Origin: G965267605 sp965267605
GTDB taxonomy: Bacteria > Bacteroidota > Bacteroidia > Flavobacteriales_E > Vicingaceae
Direction: 5' to 3'
Length of the DNA: 64,000 bases
NCBI GenBank assembly: GCA_965267605.1
Contig: OZ254088.1
Coordinates: 3,472,001 to 3,536,000, forward strand
A model generated the notes under the pieces. That model was not told the DNA's origin and ran no database searches. It saw only the letters and a list, made by a program, of their open reading frames with translations. The number at the start of each line of letters is the position of its first letter. Within the stretch, counting starts at the first letter, position 1. This document shows positions 17,861-26,679 of this stretch, piece after piece. Made by a program: the position numbers and the translations under genes.

Positions 17861-19348
17861 TTACGCTTGTTTTCTTTTCACGTAGTAAACAATACCGGTT
17901 AAAAGTAGAAGAACGCCTGCAATGCCTGCTGCAGTTGAAGTTCTGCCACCGAATCCAAACTGGTCAACTTTGAACCACTTCACTTTGAAGTTATCGCTGT
18001 CACCATCTTTGTACTCATCAACGTACTCTTTGTACTCGGCAGTTTCCCAACCGGTTAGACTAGCTAACGTATTTACTTCACGCTTTCGTCTGTCAACTAC
18101 CTTTTGATAGTATGCATTGGAAGCTGCACAAGTGTAGCTTTTGCCCGCTGCTTGTCGGATCACGTAGCGACCCTGGAATCTATCTTTATTAGGAGTTGCA
18201 GTGAAAAGAATGTCTTGTGGATAATCTTTTCTGTTATACCTCACGTGTAGTCTTGTAATATGCAGTTGACCCTGGTATTGGCCACTGTTATTCCACTGAT
18301 TGGTGAATGGCTTCACCCAGAATACACCAGACTCTCTCAAGTCAGCATAAGGTAGTGGAGGTGTAACACAAGGATCACACTTAATTCTGTTAGTTGAACT
18401 AAGGTCCCAGGCGTACTCCAGCATTACAGACTTACCGTCATTCTTCTTCCACGCAGTTGTATATACATCTTTGTAGAATTCACCAAAGTTGTTTTGGATT
18501 GATGTAGGTAGTTCCTTGTCTGTTGGAAGCTTCGCTGTTTTGTAGTTCGCAGCCTCAACTCTACCATTTCTTGTGAACGCATAAACGATCAAGTCCTGGT
18601 TACCTGTTGAGTTCGCCATACCCAAACGGATAGGAAGCATGAACTTGTCAGACTTGTAAGCAAACTGGATCGGACGTAGTGTCTTGTATCCTTGCTTGGC
18701 CTGGTTCTCCATGTTCACTTTCGCAACGAAAAACTTCAGGTTGTTTTTGATGTACGGATCAAGAACCTCGTTTGCTGTTTCAGGGATCTTGTATCCATTT
18801 TCTTTCAACCATACTTTCAATCCATCGGACTGTTTAGCTGAAAGGATTACGATATCATACTCACCAACGGTGTATTCGTCTTCAATCGTAATACCAAGGG
18901 TACGGTTACGATCCGCTTCCTTGTCCATGGTAAATCGTTTACCGGTGCTTTCAGTTGCAGCGCCAAATGCTGCAGACCTGGTTGCGGTCTTTTTGTACTT
19001 ATACCTGTTGTAGGTAGGACATGGATTCGCATCGTGATACTCGGCAACTCTAGGAGCTGAATAAGCATCAAGTTTGTTAAAGATCTGCTGGTTAGCGATA
19101 CGGATATGCTCTTTCTTAAGAACAACCGGTACCGGCACAACCATAGCAAATTCCTTCAGATCACCTTTGTAATCGTTACTCATGGTGATCACGGTGAAAT
19201 CCCCGTCTCGTGCGAGAATCACCTGCGACTTTTCATTGAAGAGACTTGCATCGGCTTTCGCCACGAAGAATCCACAGAAAGAAAAGGCCTGAGAAGATAT
19301 CAGGGCAGCACAGGCGAGAGTGGTTAGCTTCAGAAATGTGGTTTTCAT
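17861..19348 (-). CDS. DUF2330 family secreted, C-terminally anchored protein (copy 1)
   Basis: A 495-residue paralog with signal peptide MKTTFLKLTTLACAALISSQ...S and mature start FCGFFVAKADASLFNEKSQV. It carries DANPC, MANSTGNQDLIV, IKCDPC, HVRYNRKDYPQDILFTATP, SYTCAA and LTGWETAE. The last residues are a glycine-rich linker, a helix (AAGIAGVLLLLTGIVYYV) and KRKQA. Five cysteines are shared by all four copies: one just after the signal, NPC, both in CDPC, and one near residue 415. It starts only 4 bases after the stop of the RnfD-like gene, so the two are almost certainly co-transcribed. DUF2330 has no assigned biochemical function that I know of. Confidence 0.87.
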   Translation of the reverse strand: MKTTFLKLTTLACAALISSQAFSFCGFFVAKADASLFNEKSQVILARDGDFTVITMSNDYKGDLKEFAMVVPVPVVLKKEHIRIANQQIFNKLDAYSAPRVAEYHDANPCPTYNRYKYKKTATRSAAFGAATESTGKRFTMDKEADRNRTLGITIEDEYTVGEYDIVILSAKQSDGLKVWLKENGYKIPETANEVLDPYIKNNLKFFVAKVNMENQAKQGYKTLRPIQFAYKSDKFMLPIRLGMANSTGNQDLIVYAFTRNGRVEAANYKTAKLPTDKELPTSIQNNFGEFYKDVYTTAWKKNDGKSVMLEYAWDLSSTNRIKCDPCVTPPLPYADLRESGVFWVKPFTNQWNNSGQYQGQLHITRLHVRYNRKDYPQDILFTATPNKDRFQGRYVIRQAAGKSYTCAASNAYYQKVVDRRKREVNTLASLTGWETAEYKEYVDEYKDGDSDNFKVKWFKVDQFGFGGRTSTAAGIAGVLLLLTGIVYYVKRKQA

Positions 19349-19352
19349 AGTG

Positions 19353-20201
19353 CTAAGATTTAAGGGTTTGTAAATTTCGATTCCAAGAGAATCGTTCGTG
19401 TTTAAAGAGTTTGTCTAGTAGGACTGTCAATGGCGACACGAAGAACAAAGCGTAAATCGGTGCCGTGTAAACCTGGTACCAAGACGTGAGTATAAACGAT
19501 ACGACTCCGACCAGAGCAGCCCATATTATTCTTGCGACCCTATGATTAGGTGTTGTCATTGGGTCGGTAATCATGAAGAATGCGAACAGTAGAAGTGTTC
19601 CACTCGATAAGTGGTGGAAGAACACATCCAGTTCCCATCCCTGATACAATACTGTTCTAACGAAAGTGAGGCCGCTGAATGCTCCAAGAAATGCAAGGCT
19701 GGAGTCAATACGACCTACGTTAAATAATACGCTGAATCCACCAACGCAAAGAAGTACCATCAAAAGGAAATTGCTTCCCCACTGGCCAGGTGATACCCAG
19801 GCGTCTTGAGTAAGCCAGATGGTTAATACGATACCAAAGTTGGTAGGATTGAAGAAATGTTTTTTATCCCATTTAAGAATGAACTTGCTACCAATGGTCA
19901 AGGCTGCACATAGAACAATGGTCCATACTACATTGGCCTTGAACATAAGACACAGTGACAGGGAAGAGATCAATGAGCTTTTAAGGCTGTGCATCGGACG
20001 CTTCCATATAAGTGCACAAAGTGCCTGAACGAATAAACACGCGCTAATTGCCACGAAGAAATCGAATAGGTCAGCGTCCCACCCAAGTGCAAACATCCCA
20101 TATACCAGGAAAATTACCTGGAACAGGATTTGTGGGTGTCTCCCGTCCTTTTTCAAGAACTGAATGGGAGGTGTGGAACTAAGCCAATTAAGGACACGCA
20201 T
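19353..20201 (-). CDS. Orphan RnfD/NqrB-family membrane protein
   Basis: A 282-residue protein with eight or more hydrophobic helices. Segments typical of the NqrB/RnfD/RseP-independent electron-transport subunit family are visible: FQVIFLVYGMF near the start, HFFNPTNFGIVLTIWLTQDAW near residue 120, and FFMITDPMTTPNHRVARIIW near residue 222 (compare the TDPxTSP motif of RnfD). It is shorter than RnfD or NqrB of complete complexes. The Thr that carries covalent FMN in those proteins is not clearly present; GAFSGLTF is the closest candidate. No rnfA, B, C, E or G gene is in the window. It leads into the DUF2330 genes with a 4-base gap. Confidence 0.78.
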   Translation of the reverse strand: MRVLNWLSSTPPIQFLKKDGRHPQILFQVIFLVYGMFALGWDADLFDFFVAISACLFVQALCALIWKRPMHSLKSSLISSLSLCLMFKANVVWTIVLCAALTIGSKFILKWDKKHFFNPTNFGIVLTIWLTQDAWVSPGQWGSNFLLMVLLCVGGFSVLFNVGRIDSSLAFLGAFSGLTFVRTVLYQGWELDVFFHHLSSGTLLLFAFFMITDPMTTPNHRVARIIWAALVGVVSFILTSWYQVYTAPIYALFFVSPLTVLLDKLFKHERFSWNRNLQTLKS

Positions 20202-20263
20202 GATTATTACATTTACCTATTAGATTCCTTAAAACCAGGTTTCCATAAATCCCAGGAGAAAAA

Positions 20264-21316
20264 GTGGGAAAAATATTGATCGTAGGACAGGGACTCGCTG
20301 GCACAAGCCTGGCAGAATTATTACGTGAAAGGGGCGAGAATATTGTTATTGTTGATAACAATAGTGCTTCGGCAGCTTCCAGGGTAGCAGGTGGTGCTTT
20401 CAATCCAGTTGTTTTTAAAAGAATGACTCAGACCTTCAATGCTGCAAAAATCATTCCCTTTATGAGAGAATGGGTGCAAAGGCAGGAGGGGCGGTACGAT
20501 CAGAAGTTTTTATACGATTATCCGCTGTACAAATTGTTCTCCGGTGAGGAGGATATTGCGTTCTGGAAAAAAAGGGTTGAAAGTGAAGATTTGGGGGTGT
20601 ATTGCGACCTCAATCCCCAAAAAAATATTCCGTTCCCAGAAGTAATAGATATGCATGGTGCGGGATTGGTAAAGGGTGCAGGTAGGGTAGATGTGAAGGA
20701 ATTACTTTCAGCTATTCGCAATTCATTGAGTTCTGAAGGTTGTGTAATTGAAGAAGAGTTTGTTTACGAAGACCTGAAAGTACTGGAGAATGGATATGAA
20801 TGGAAGAAGGCTTTCTTTGATCATGTGGTTTTTGCGGAAGGTAGTCAGGGTGTAGAGAATCCATGGTTTCAATTCGTGAAGTACAGAAATACCAAAGGTG
20901 AAGTCCTGCAACTAAAAATAGACGGCCATATCGAGGTGATGGTAAACAAAAGGGCCACCGTTATGCCGTTGGGCAATGGGCTGTTCAAGTTTGGGGCAAC
21001 GTACAATTGGAGGGATTTATCAAAAGGTGTAACGAACGAAGCAAGAGATGAACTGTTGGAACGATTGAGTAAGATAACTTCCATTGAGTACGAGGTGGCC
21101 GATCATTTATGGGGTATACGGCCTACATCCCACGATCGAAGGCCTGTTGTTGGCGAACATCCTCAACGGAAAGGCATGTGGATATTCAATGGCCTTGGTT
21201 CAAAAGGCATGATGCTGGGCCCCTACTATGCACAGCAGTTGGTCAACCTTATTCTCGATAATCAACCGGTTGACAAAGAAGTTTCTGTAAACCGTTATAT
21301 CTCAGTGGAAAAATGA
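20264..21316 (+). CDS. FAD-dependent oxidoreductase, DAO family
   Basis: A 350-residue flavoprotein starting at GTG 20264, with AGGAGA five bases before it. The N-terminal Rossmann motif is ILIVGQGLAGTSLAELL (GxGxxG) with VIVDNN closing the nucleotide fold. GGAFNPVVFKRM follows, and the C-terminus has LWGIRPTSHDRRPVVGEHP and IFNGLGSKGMMLGPYYAQQL, typical of D-amino acid oxidase/glycine oxidase relatives. No thiamine gene is adjacent, so a ThiO role is not supported. It is probably cytoplasmic. The divergent RnfD-like gene starts 62 bases upstream. Confidence 0.85.
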   Translation: MGKILIVGQGLAGTSLAELLRERGENIVIVDNNSASAASRVAGGAFNPVVFKRMTQTFNAAKIIPFMREWVQRQEGRYDQKFLYDYPLYKLFSGEEDIAFWKKRVESEDLGVYCDLNPQKNIPFPEVIDMHGAGLVKGAGRVDVKELLSAIRNSLSSEGCVIEEEFVYEDLKVLENGYEWKKAFFDHVVFAEGSQGVENPWFQFVKYRNTKGEVLQLKIDGHIEVMVNKRATVMPLGNGLFKFGATYNWRDLSKGVTNEARDELLERLSKITSIEYEVADHLWGIRPTSHDRRPVVGEHPQRKGMWIFNGLGSKGMMLGPYYAQQLVNLILDNQPVDKEVSVNRYISVEK

Positions 21317-21328
21317 TTTTTTCGTGGA

Positions 21329-21359
21329 TTGGGCTGTTACCATCTTTCCTATATATTTG
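21329..21359 (+). promoter_or_regulatory. Bacteroidota-type promoter for the lipoprotein gene at 21383
   Basis: TTG at 21329-21331, a 20-base spacer, and TATATTTG at 21352-21359 match the TTG/TAnnTTTG consensus. Transcription would start a few bases downstream and leave a short leader before the ATG at 21383. Confidence 0.7.
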
Positions 21360-21382
21360 TTTGAACTTAAGCCTTTAGAAGT

Positions 21383-21931
21383 ATGAGATTCGTATTAGCT
21401 ATCGTTTGCGCGCTATCCTTTGCCATCTTCAGCACAAGCTGTGGAAATGGGGAAGAAAATGTGGTAGCAGAAGACACATTGCCAAAATTGAAAGGTTATG
21501 TGGAGCTTGATCTTGCCGAGTACGGATATAACCTTATGGTGATGATACCGGACGAGAATACGGGTGTTCCGGAGATCAATGCTACGGATTGGGGAAATGT
21601 TGAGATTAAGGTTGGAAAGGCTTTCGGAATTCAGGTAATGGAAGGCCCGGGTGATTTTGAACTATTGAAATCCGACCTCAACAGCGACCTTGTATACAAG
21701 TCTGAGATTCTTAATGAGGAAGCAGACTGTATCGTATACAAAAGGGTTATTCCTGATACAGAGATTGAACCAGAAACCAATTTCTTCCTTGTTGTAGAAG
21801 TTGATGGATTGAAGTATGAAATCCAGAACATGAAGGAAGATGTGTACAGCCAGGGAGCCATTGATAAGATGGTGCAGGCTGGAAGACAAACCAAATCGAA
21901 TAAAGTTGAAGCAGCACCTGCTGAGGCTTAA
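21383..21931 (+). CDS. Small lipoprotein of unknown function
   Basis: A 182-residue protein with a lipoprotein signal (MRFVLAIVCALSFAIFSTSC; lipobox STSC) followed by an acidic linker. The mature domain mixes beta strands and ends in an Ala/Glu-rich tail (NKVEAAPAEA). It resembles unnamed small lipoproteins of the phylum, but I recognise no named family. A promoter precedes it and a strong bidirectional terminator follows, so it is monocistronic. Confidence 0.8.
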   Translation: MRFVLAIVCALSFAIFSTSCGNGEENVVAEDTLPKLKGYVELDLAEYGYNLMVMIPDENTGVPEINATDWGNVEIKVGKAFGIQVMEGPGDFELLKSDLNSDLVYKSEILNEEADCIVYKRVIPDTEIEPETNFFLVVEVDGLKYEIQNMKEDVYSQGAIDKMVQAGRQTKSNKVEAAPAEA

Positions 21932-21951
21932 AAAACATTCGACCTAATACG

Positions 21952-21979
21952 AAAAAGGAGCGCATTTGCGCTCCTTTTT
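21952..21979. terminator. Bidirectional terminator between convergent genes
   Basis: AAAAAGGAGCGC-ATTT-GCGCTCCTTTTT is a perfect 12-bp stem with A/T runs on both sides. It lies between the lipoprotein gene (stop 21931) and the convergent universal stress gene (stop 22002) and can serve both. Confidence 0.92.
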
Positions 21980-22001
21980 GTTTTCTGTATGTTCTTGTTG
22001 T

Positions 22002-22829
22002 TTACCCGAAACTCTCAGCGAAGAACTTCACTGTTGGGTTGGTAATCAGTACAGGAATCTCAGCATCGTTAGCAATTAGATCCTGCTCTTCACTACCAAA
22101 TAGGTCAGACATCAAACCTTCATCCGAAAGGTTTACAACAGCAATTAGATCCGCATCTTCTCTTGAAGCGTAATGGATCACCTGCTTGGTGAATTTACCT
22201 TTCTCATCAGCCTGTGTAATGCTGAAAGGAATATTGTTCTCAGTAAGGAACTTCTTGGCAAAGGCCAATTCTCTGTTCAACTGGGCAACAAGGAAGTCGT
22301 CTGTTTCTGCAGGAGCAAAGATCTTGATCTTAGCATCAAAATGCTTCGCCATACTGGCAGTGATCTTAAGCTTCTGCTTGCTTTCCTTTTGATGATCGAT
22401 AGGCAAAACGATGTCGTTATAACCATCAGTCTTAATGCCTTTCTCTTGAACTATAATGAAAGGAACATCCGAGCTCACAATTACTTTCATCGCGTAGCTA
22501 CCAATCAAATGCTGAATGCCTTTTACACCATGTGTTCCCATAATGATCAGGCTGGCACCGATCTCAGAAGCTACATCGCCAATGTCTTCGAAGATGCTAC
22601 CAATTCTAATGTGCGATTCAACGACAACACCAGAGTCAGCAGATAGTTTCGCAGCCTCGGCTTCCAATTTAGTTCTCGCTTCTTCTGCTTCTTTTTGCTT
22701 AGCAACAACATGAAGAAGATGTACTTCCCCGGTAAAGTTTCTTGCAACAGCAAGACCATGGTTTACTGCATTCTCTGCAACCGCAGAGAAATCGTGGGGA
22801 ACAAGAACCTTATACTTCGTAGAGTCCAT
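22002..22829 (-). CDS. Universal stress protein, tandem UspA domains
   Basis: A 275-residue cytoplasmic protein of two Usp domains (about 1-145 and 150-275). Domain 1 starts with KVLVPHDFSAVAENAVNHGL and carries the nucleotide-loop-like MGTHGVKGIQHLIGSYA near residue 105. Domain 2 (IVLPIDHQKESKQKLKIT ... LIAVVNLSDEGLMSDLFGS) is more diverged and lacks a clear GxxG loop, so only domain 1 may bind ATP. Such proteins respond to starvation and oxidative stress. A good promoter lies 45-73 bases upstream. Confidence 0.9.
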   Translation of the reverse strand: MDSTKYKVLVPHDFSAVAENAVNHGLAVARNFTGEVHLLHVVAKQKEAEEARTKLEAEAAKLSADSGVVVESHIRIGSIFEDIGDVASEIGASLIIMGTHGVKGIQHLIGSYAMKVIVSSDVPFIIVQEKGIKTDGYNDIVLPIDHQKESKQKLKITASMAKHFDAKIKIFAPAETDDFLVAQLNRELAFAKKFLTENNIPFSITQADEKGKFTKQVIHYASREDADLIAVVNLSDEGLMSDLFGSEEQDLIANDAEIPVLITNPTVKFFAESFG

Positions 22830-22873
22830 AATAGGTTAATTAATTACTTAATTTTCAGTTCATTAATTTGCGG

Positions 22874-22902
22874 CAAAGGTATATCTATTTGCGGATTAAC
22901 AA
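22874..22902 (-). promoter_or_regulatory. Bacteroidota-type promoter for the universal stress gene
   Basis: On the minus strand TTG (22902-22900), an 18-base spacer and TACCTTTG (22881-22874) match the TTG/TAnnTTTG consensus. The ATG is at 22829, giving a leader of roughly 40 bases. Confidence 0.75.
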
Positions 22903-22946
22903 ACAAATAAATCCCTCCCTCTCAAAATAGGGAAATATTGATAAAA

Positions 22947-22973
22947 GAAAAACCGGTGAGTCACCGGTTTTTG
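22947..22973 (-). terminator. Terminator after the Spy-like gene
   Basis: AAAACCGGTGA-G-TCACCGGTTTT is a near-perfect palindrome with A and T runs, 21 bases after the stop at 22994. It likely ends the long minus-strand gene series that begins at 32628. Confidence 0.8.
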
Positions 22974-22993
22974 AATTCTTGTTCTGAACACCC

Positions 22994-23434
22994 TTATCGC
23001 TCCATACCAGCTGGAGGACCATGTTTTACCTTATGTTTATGCGCTTTCTTCCTACCCTTGTGGGTGTCGAACATCACACGTTGTTCGTCTGTGAGCAGTG
23101 CGCGTATATCCTGGTGTTTTTTCATTTTGATTTTCATCATTCTCCCTTTTAGTGAAGTGATGTCATCAATTACACCATTGATTTCGTTCATGTTCACCTT
23201 GTCTGCCGTTGACAGGGTTTTCAATCGCGCCTTCTTTTCTCCCAGCTCGTTCTTCAATGGAAGAATCTCCTTCTTCGCGGAAAGCTTGATCTCTTTGATC
23301 TTTGCGGTTTGCTCATCTGTCAGCCCCATTTTTTCCTTGAAGGATTGTTTGCCAGGGTCTGGCGCAGGTTGAGGATCTTGTGCAAAGGCCAGGCCGGAGA
23401 AGAGTAGCATAAGCATTAAGATGTGTGTCTTCAT
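22994..23434 (-). CDS. Spy/CpxP-like periplasmic protein
   Basis: A 146-residue protein with signal peptide (MKTHILMLMLLFSGLAFA). The mature part is helical and basic, with two LTxxQ-like motifs, MGLTDEQTAKIKEIK near residue 36 and ALLTDEQRVMFD near 122, as in Spy/CpxP/ZraP chaperones and metal-stress proteins. The tail is His/Lys-rich (GRKKAHKHKVKHG), which could bind metal. It sits downstream of DUF5686 and the metal-loop ABC operon on the same strand, which fits an envelope-stress or metal-related role, though that is inference. Confidence 0.75.
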   Translation of the reverse strand: MKTHILMLMLLFSGLAFAQDPQPAPDPGKQSFKEKMGLTDEQTAKIKEIKLSAKKEILPLKNELGEKKARLKTLSTADKVNMNEINGVIDDITSLKGRMMKIKMKKHQDIRALLTDEQRVMFDTHKGRKKAHKHKVKHGPPAGMER

Positions 23435-23491
23435 CGCTCTAATTTTAATTGGTTTCCGATGCTTTGACCGAAAAAAGCCCCGAAGGTTTAA

Positions 23492-26029
23492 TTACAGATC
23501 GAATTGGGTAGATACTCTGATGCCAAAGGGGCTGGCAATGGAGTTGCCATTTGCATCTTTTAGGTAGCTGATGCGGTGTAGGAAATCCAGGCGAATGAAC
23601 CGCAGGATATTGCTCACACCATAACCGATTTCGATGTATGGTTTGTTGCCAAATCCTTTAAAGGAAGGAATGGGTTCCAAACCGTTGCCCACAGCATAAG
23701 GAATGCCGTTGGTGTGTACCTGAGGTATCTTATCCAGATTTTTCTGACTAAGTGAGCCGTAGAGAATATTGGCGGTTCCGAAGAATCTCAAGTGCAGTTT
23801 ATTGAATAATGGAATTCGATTGGCGATCAATCCATCAAACCTATGATACAGTTTCAATGAAACATATTGATCACTCACGAATTCGAAGATCCGCATCAGG
23901 TTAAAGGAGTACGAGTTGTAGAACAAAGATCTACTTCCTAAATGTGATTCAAGCAATGGATAGGGCAGTGTTGACGGAATGTAGCCTGCACTCAAAGTGT
24001 ACCGCAAACGGCCGGGAATACCAAGCTTGATGTTTTGCTCTAGCGTAAATCCGAAGCTTTGGTAATCGAAATCGCCATTCAGAACTCCCTTCATTCCAAG
24101 CGCATAACGCAAGGTTAAGACCGGCCATCCCTTGGATCCCCAACTCTGCCTCTTGTTGTCATTCTGAATCACTTTTTCCTTCGGTGCCAGCCGCGCCTCG
24201 AAACGTAATTCGGTAGAAGTCATGTTTGAATCCACCATGGTACGAGCATCATCTGTGAAGTAGGTGAAGGGAAACAACGGTCTGAACTGCCTGTTCCTCA
24301 ACTCGACTTTTTGGCTCATGTTCTTCACCACATCAATCTGCGTATAAGCTTTTGAAATGGTATGAAAGTAAGGCTTAATCAGATCTCCGAATCGACTTGA
24401 TGCCACGAATAGTGTGTTGTTGCTCAAATCAAAATTGTCGTTGAAGAACCCTACCTGGTCTATGTCGTGTTTATAGCTTGCGCCAACCACCCACCATCGG
24501 TCTCGGTTGAGGATATAATCTGCCCCAAGACTGTACTTGAATTCCTCATCGAACACTCCGTATGCTAGCTGTCCCTTCAAAGTGAGTTCCCTGCTAAACT
24601 TATAGTTGGTTCTAAACCCGAGCTGGAACCTGTTGCCCTCAACGTTGTTGAAGTTCCACAGGTAGGTATAGGGACCGATATCAAACTTACCAATGGTCTT
24701 ATAGCCGCTCACCACGGTTTCAACAATGTCTACGTAAGTTCTGATGATGGGGAGATTCCGCATGGTATCAATCATGCTGTACGCTAGCACATCCGTTTTG
24801 GACAGAGAATCATGCCGATGTTCAGCCCAGTATTTGTCATCACTGACCAGGGCATTTTTATCGACCGTTACGTTCTCATCGTAGAACTTTCCTTTCTTGG
24901 GTGCATTGACACTGTAGTCTTTGTTGGATACATAGAACTTGGCCAGCATTCCTGCCCAACTATCCACCACTTCACCCATGTCAACAACGATCCTGGTCTT
25001 GCTCGGCAACCACGCTCCACCTTTCTCAGCTTCTACAAGCTCTTGTTGAAGAACGATCTTCTCAATGAAGTTCAGGTTGGCTGCTTTATCAACCGTTAAG
25101 TTGATTCTCTTGAGTGCGAATGTGGAGTCTGCAATCCACATCGTTCCATGGAAGGCCAGATCCTCTTTCCTCTTTGGTTTAAATGCAATTCGATAACAAA
25201 GGTCTTCTCCTACCAGTTCTGCTACTTCTTCCAGTTTGTAATCGTAGAAGGCTCGCCAGCTATCCGCGATGGGCGAAATGAAATCCTTACTTACAAGTTT
25301 TACCCAGTTCTCATAGAAGTTGAATTGCTGGAACGATGTTCCAAGTAACTGAGAAACATAGGAGCCATCTTCAAGTGCAATGCCCGATATCTTACTCTTC
25401 AGTATGTCTTCCCTGCGCCTGTCTGGGTTGGCAACAAAGTAGTTCCTTGAAATGGTTTCCGAGAAGAACACCGGCATGATGGGTTTGCCGTCTTCACCTT
25501 TGATCTTGGCAATGCTGTCCAACACGCTGACCACTTTGGATACAATCTTTCTCTTCGTAAACTTTTCAGAGATGTTGTCTACATCTAACTCCACCTTGGA
25601 ATAACTCTCGTATTCGTAAGCAGACAGCTTTCTCAGATCATTAACCTTCTTTCGCTTTATCACCTTCCGCATAATGGCCCAGGCCGGGTTTTCTCCCTTG
25701 GCTGAAACTTCAAAACCTGCTATTTCAATTGCAGCCGGAGCTAGATAGAACGTAACTTTTTGAGAGGCAACACCTCGCTTCAAAGGTTTGGTTTGGGTCT
25801 TGTAATTGACGCATGTTGCGGTTAGAGAATCAATCTTCTTGGTAGTTGTGATCTTGAAGTTGCCATCGAAATCTGTGGTGGTGCCAACGGAAGAGCTCTT
25901 GATGAAGACGTTGGCAAAAGGAACGCCCTCGTTCGTTTTCAAATCAATGACCTTACCCACAATAACGGTCTGTGCCCAAACGCCAAGAGAGGCGAATGAC
26001 AACATCAACGTTATGTAACTTCTAAGCAT
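23492..26029 (-). CDS. DUF5686 / carboxypeptidase-regulatory-domain outer membrane protein
   Basis: An 845-residue outer membrane protein. After a signal peptide ending near VWAQ there is a carboxypeptidase-regulatory-like domain (VIVGKVIDLKTNEGVPFANV ... TTDFDGNFKI, about residues 21-65), then a region with KRKKVNDLRKLSAYEYESY and FFSETISRNY characteristic of DUF5686, and a long C-terminal beta-barrel ending in RVSTQFDL. Relatives are often annotated as TonB-linked, but no full TonB receptor fold is evident. The substrate is unknown. It starts 44 bases after the stop of the CxxC lipoprotein gene and may belong to the same operon. Confidence 0.85.
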   Translation of the reverse strand: MLRSYITLMLSFASLGVWAQTVIVGKVIDLKTNEGVPFANVFIKSSSVGTTTDFDGNFKITTTKKIDSLTATCVNYKTQTKPLKRGVASQKVTFYLAPAAIEIAGFEVSAKGENPAWAIMRKVIKRKKVNDLRKLSAYEYESYSKVELDVDNISEKFTKRKIVSKVVSVLDSIAKIKGEDGKPIMPVFFSETISRNYFVANPDRRREDILKSKISGIALEDGSYVSQLLGTSFQQFNFYENWVKLVSKDFISPIADSWRAFYDYKLEEVAELVGEDLCYRIAFKPKRKEDLAFHGTMWIADSTFALKRINLTVDKAANLNFIEKIVLQQELVEAEKGGAWLPSKTRIVVDMGEVVDSWAGMLAKFYVSNKDYSVNAPKKGKFYDENVTVDKNALVSDDKYWAEHRHDSLSKTDVLAYSMIDTMRNLPIIRTYVDIVETVVSGYKTIGKFDIGPYTYLWNFNNVEGNRFQLGFRTNYKFSRELTLKGQLAYGVFDEEFKYSLGADYILNRDRWWVVGASYKHDIDQVGFFNDNFDLSNNTLFVASSRFGDLIKPYFHTISKAYTQIDVVKNMSQKVELRNRQFRPLFPFTYFTDDARTMVDSNMTSTELRFEARLAPKEKVIQNDNKRQSWGSKGWPVLTLRYALGMKGVLNGDFDYQSFGFTLEQNIKLGIPGRLRYTLSAGYIPSTLPYPLLESHLGSRSLFYNSYSFNLMRIFEFVSDQYVSLKLYHRFDGLIANRIPLFNKLHLRFFGTANILYGSLSQKNLDKIPQVHTNGIPYAVGNGLEPIPSFKGFGNKPYIEIGYGVSNILRFIRLDFLHRISYLKDANGNSIASPFGIRVSTQFDL

Positions 26030-26073
26030 TTCCTTCCTTTCCTCCTACATTGTAAGTGTAAGCAATTCCCCCA

Positions 26074-26679
26074 TCAATTCAGCTCATACTCTTCGGCCTT
26101 CTCAAGTATGTAGTTCATGCGGTTGATGTCCTCGTTGTTCAGCCTGAGCTTGCCACTAAAGGCGTACACCTTATCCATTTCGAACTTGGCTCTTGGATCC
26201 TTTACTTCCAGTTCAACTACCGTTTCAGGCCCTGCATTACCACAAAAGAAGCATGCACTGAAAGGAGTTTTCGATAGCGCGTAAATCTTATCGGGCTCGG
26301 TTCCTGGTATGGGCACCATAAACCCTTTGATGACAATATTCTCACCACTTAGCGCACTGATGTTGTCTCCAAATTCAGGGTAAAGGAAGTACGCGTTTAC
26401 ATCTTCGTAGTATTTCTCGCTAAATGTGATGTCAGCCAAATTGGCCCAGCTAATGTCATGATACGTCTCTCCATCAATGTCCAGGAACTTGTTCCACTCC
26501 GCTACAACTTCAGGTACGGTGTCTTCAACCACCACTGTATCCTTTGGGTTCTCTGCAAGTGCCTTGTCAAGACTGTCCAGGTATTCATAACGATCCACAA
26601 GAGGTGTTTTATCCTCTTCCGTTCCGCATGCTACAAGTAAAATAGATAGTATACTAACGAACCAGTTGCGCATTCTCAA
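26074..26679 (-). CDS. CxxC periplasmic lipoprotein, DUF3299-like (paralog 2)
   Basis: A 201-residue lipoprotein (lipobox LVAC at about residues 15-18) with an acidic linker, then a domain of about 125 residues that matches the upstream gene: YFLYPEFGDNISALSGENIV, IKGFMVPIP, LSKTPFSACFFCGNAGPETV and GKLRLNNEDINRMNYIL. The SACFFCG motif (CxxC) is the likely metal or redox centre. The layout resembles DUF3299 lipoproteins next to MacB-like ABC systems, although the family assignment is by eye. It overlaps the upstream paralog by 26 bases, so the two are coupled products of a tandem duplication; only this copy has a lipid anchor. Confidence 0.75.
   Translation of the reverse strand: MRMRNWFVSILSILLVACGTEEDKTPLVDRYEYLDSLDKALAENPKDTVVVEDTVPEVVAEWNKFLDIDGETYHDISWANLADITFSEKYYEDVNAYFLYPEFGDNISALSGENIVIKGFMVPIPGTEPDKIYALSKTPFSACFFCGNAGPETVVELEVKDPRAKFEMDKVYAFSGKLRLNNEDINRMNYILEKAEEYELN

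Noticed and set aside
12342..19348. DUF2330 array as an assembly artefact or very recent amplification
   Set aside because: The four copies differ throughout, have distinct signal peptides, spacers and tails, and distinct intergenic DNA.
19353..20201. Part of a complete Rnf or Nqr complex
   Set aside because: None of the partner genes (rnfA, B, C, E, G or nqr homologs) lies in the window; only DUF2330 genes follow.
20264..21316. Glycine oxidase ThiO of thiamine synthesis
   Set aside because: The fold matches the DAO family, but no thiamine gene is adjacent, so the specific role is not supported.
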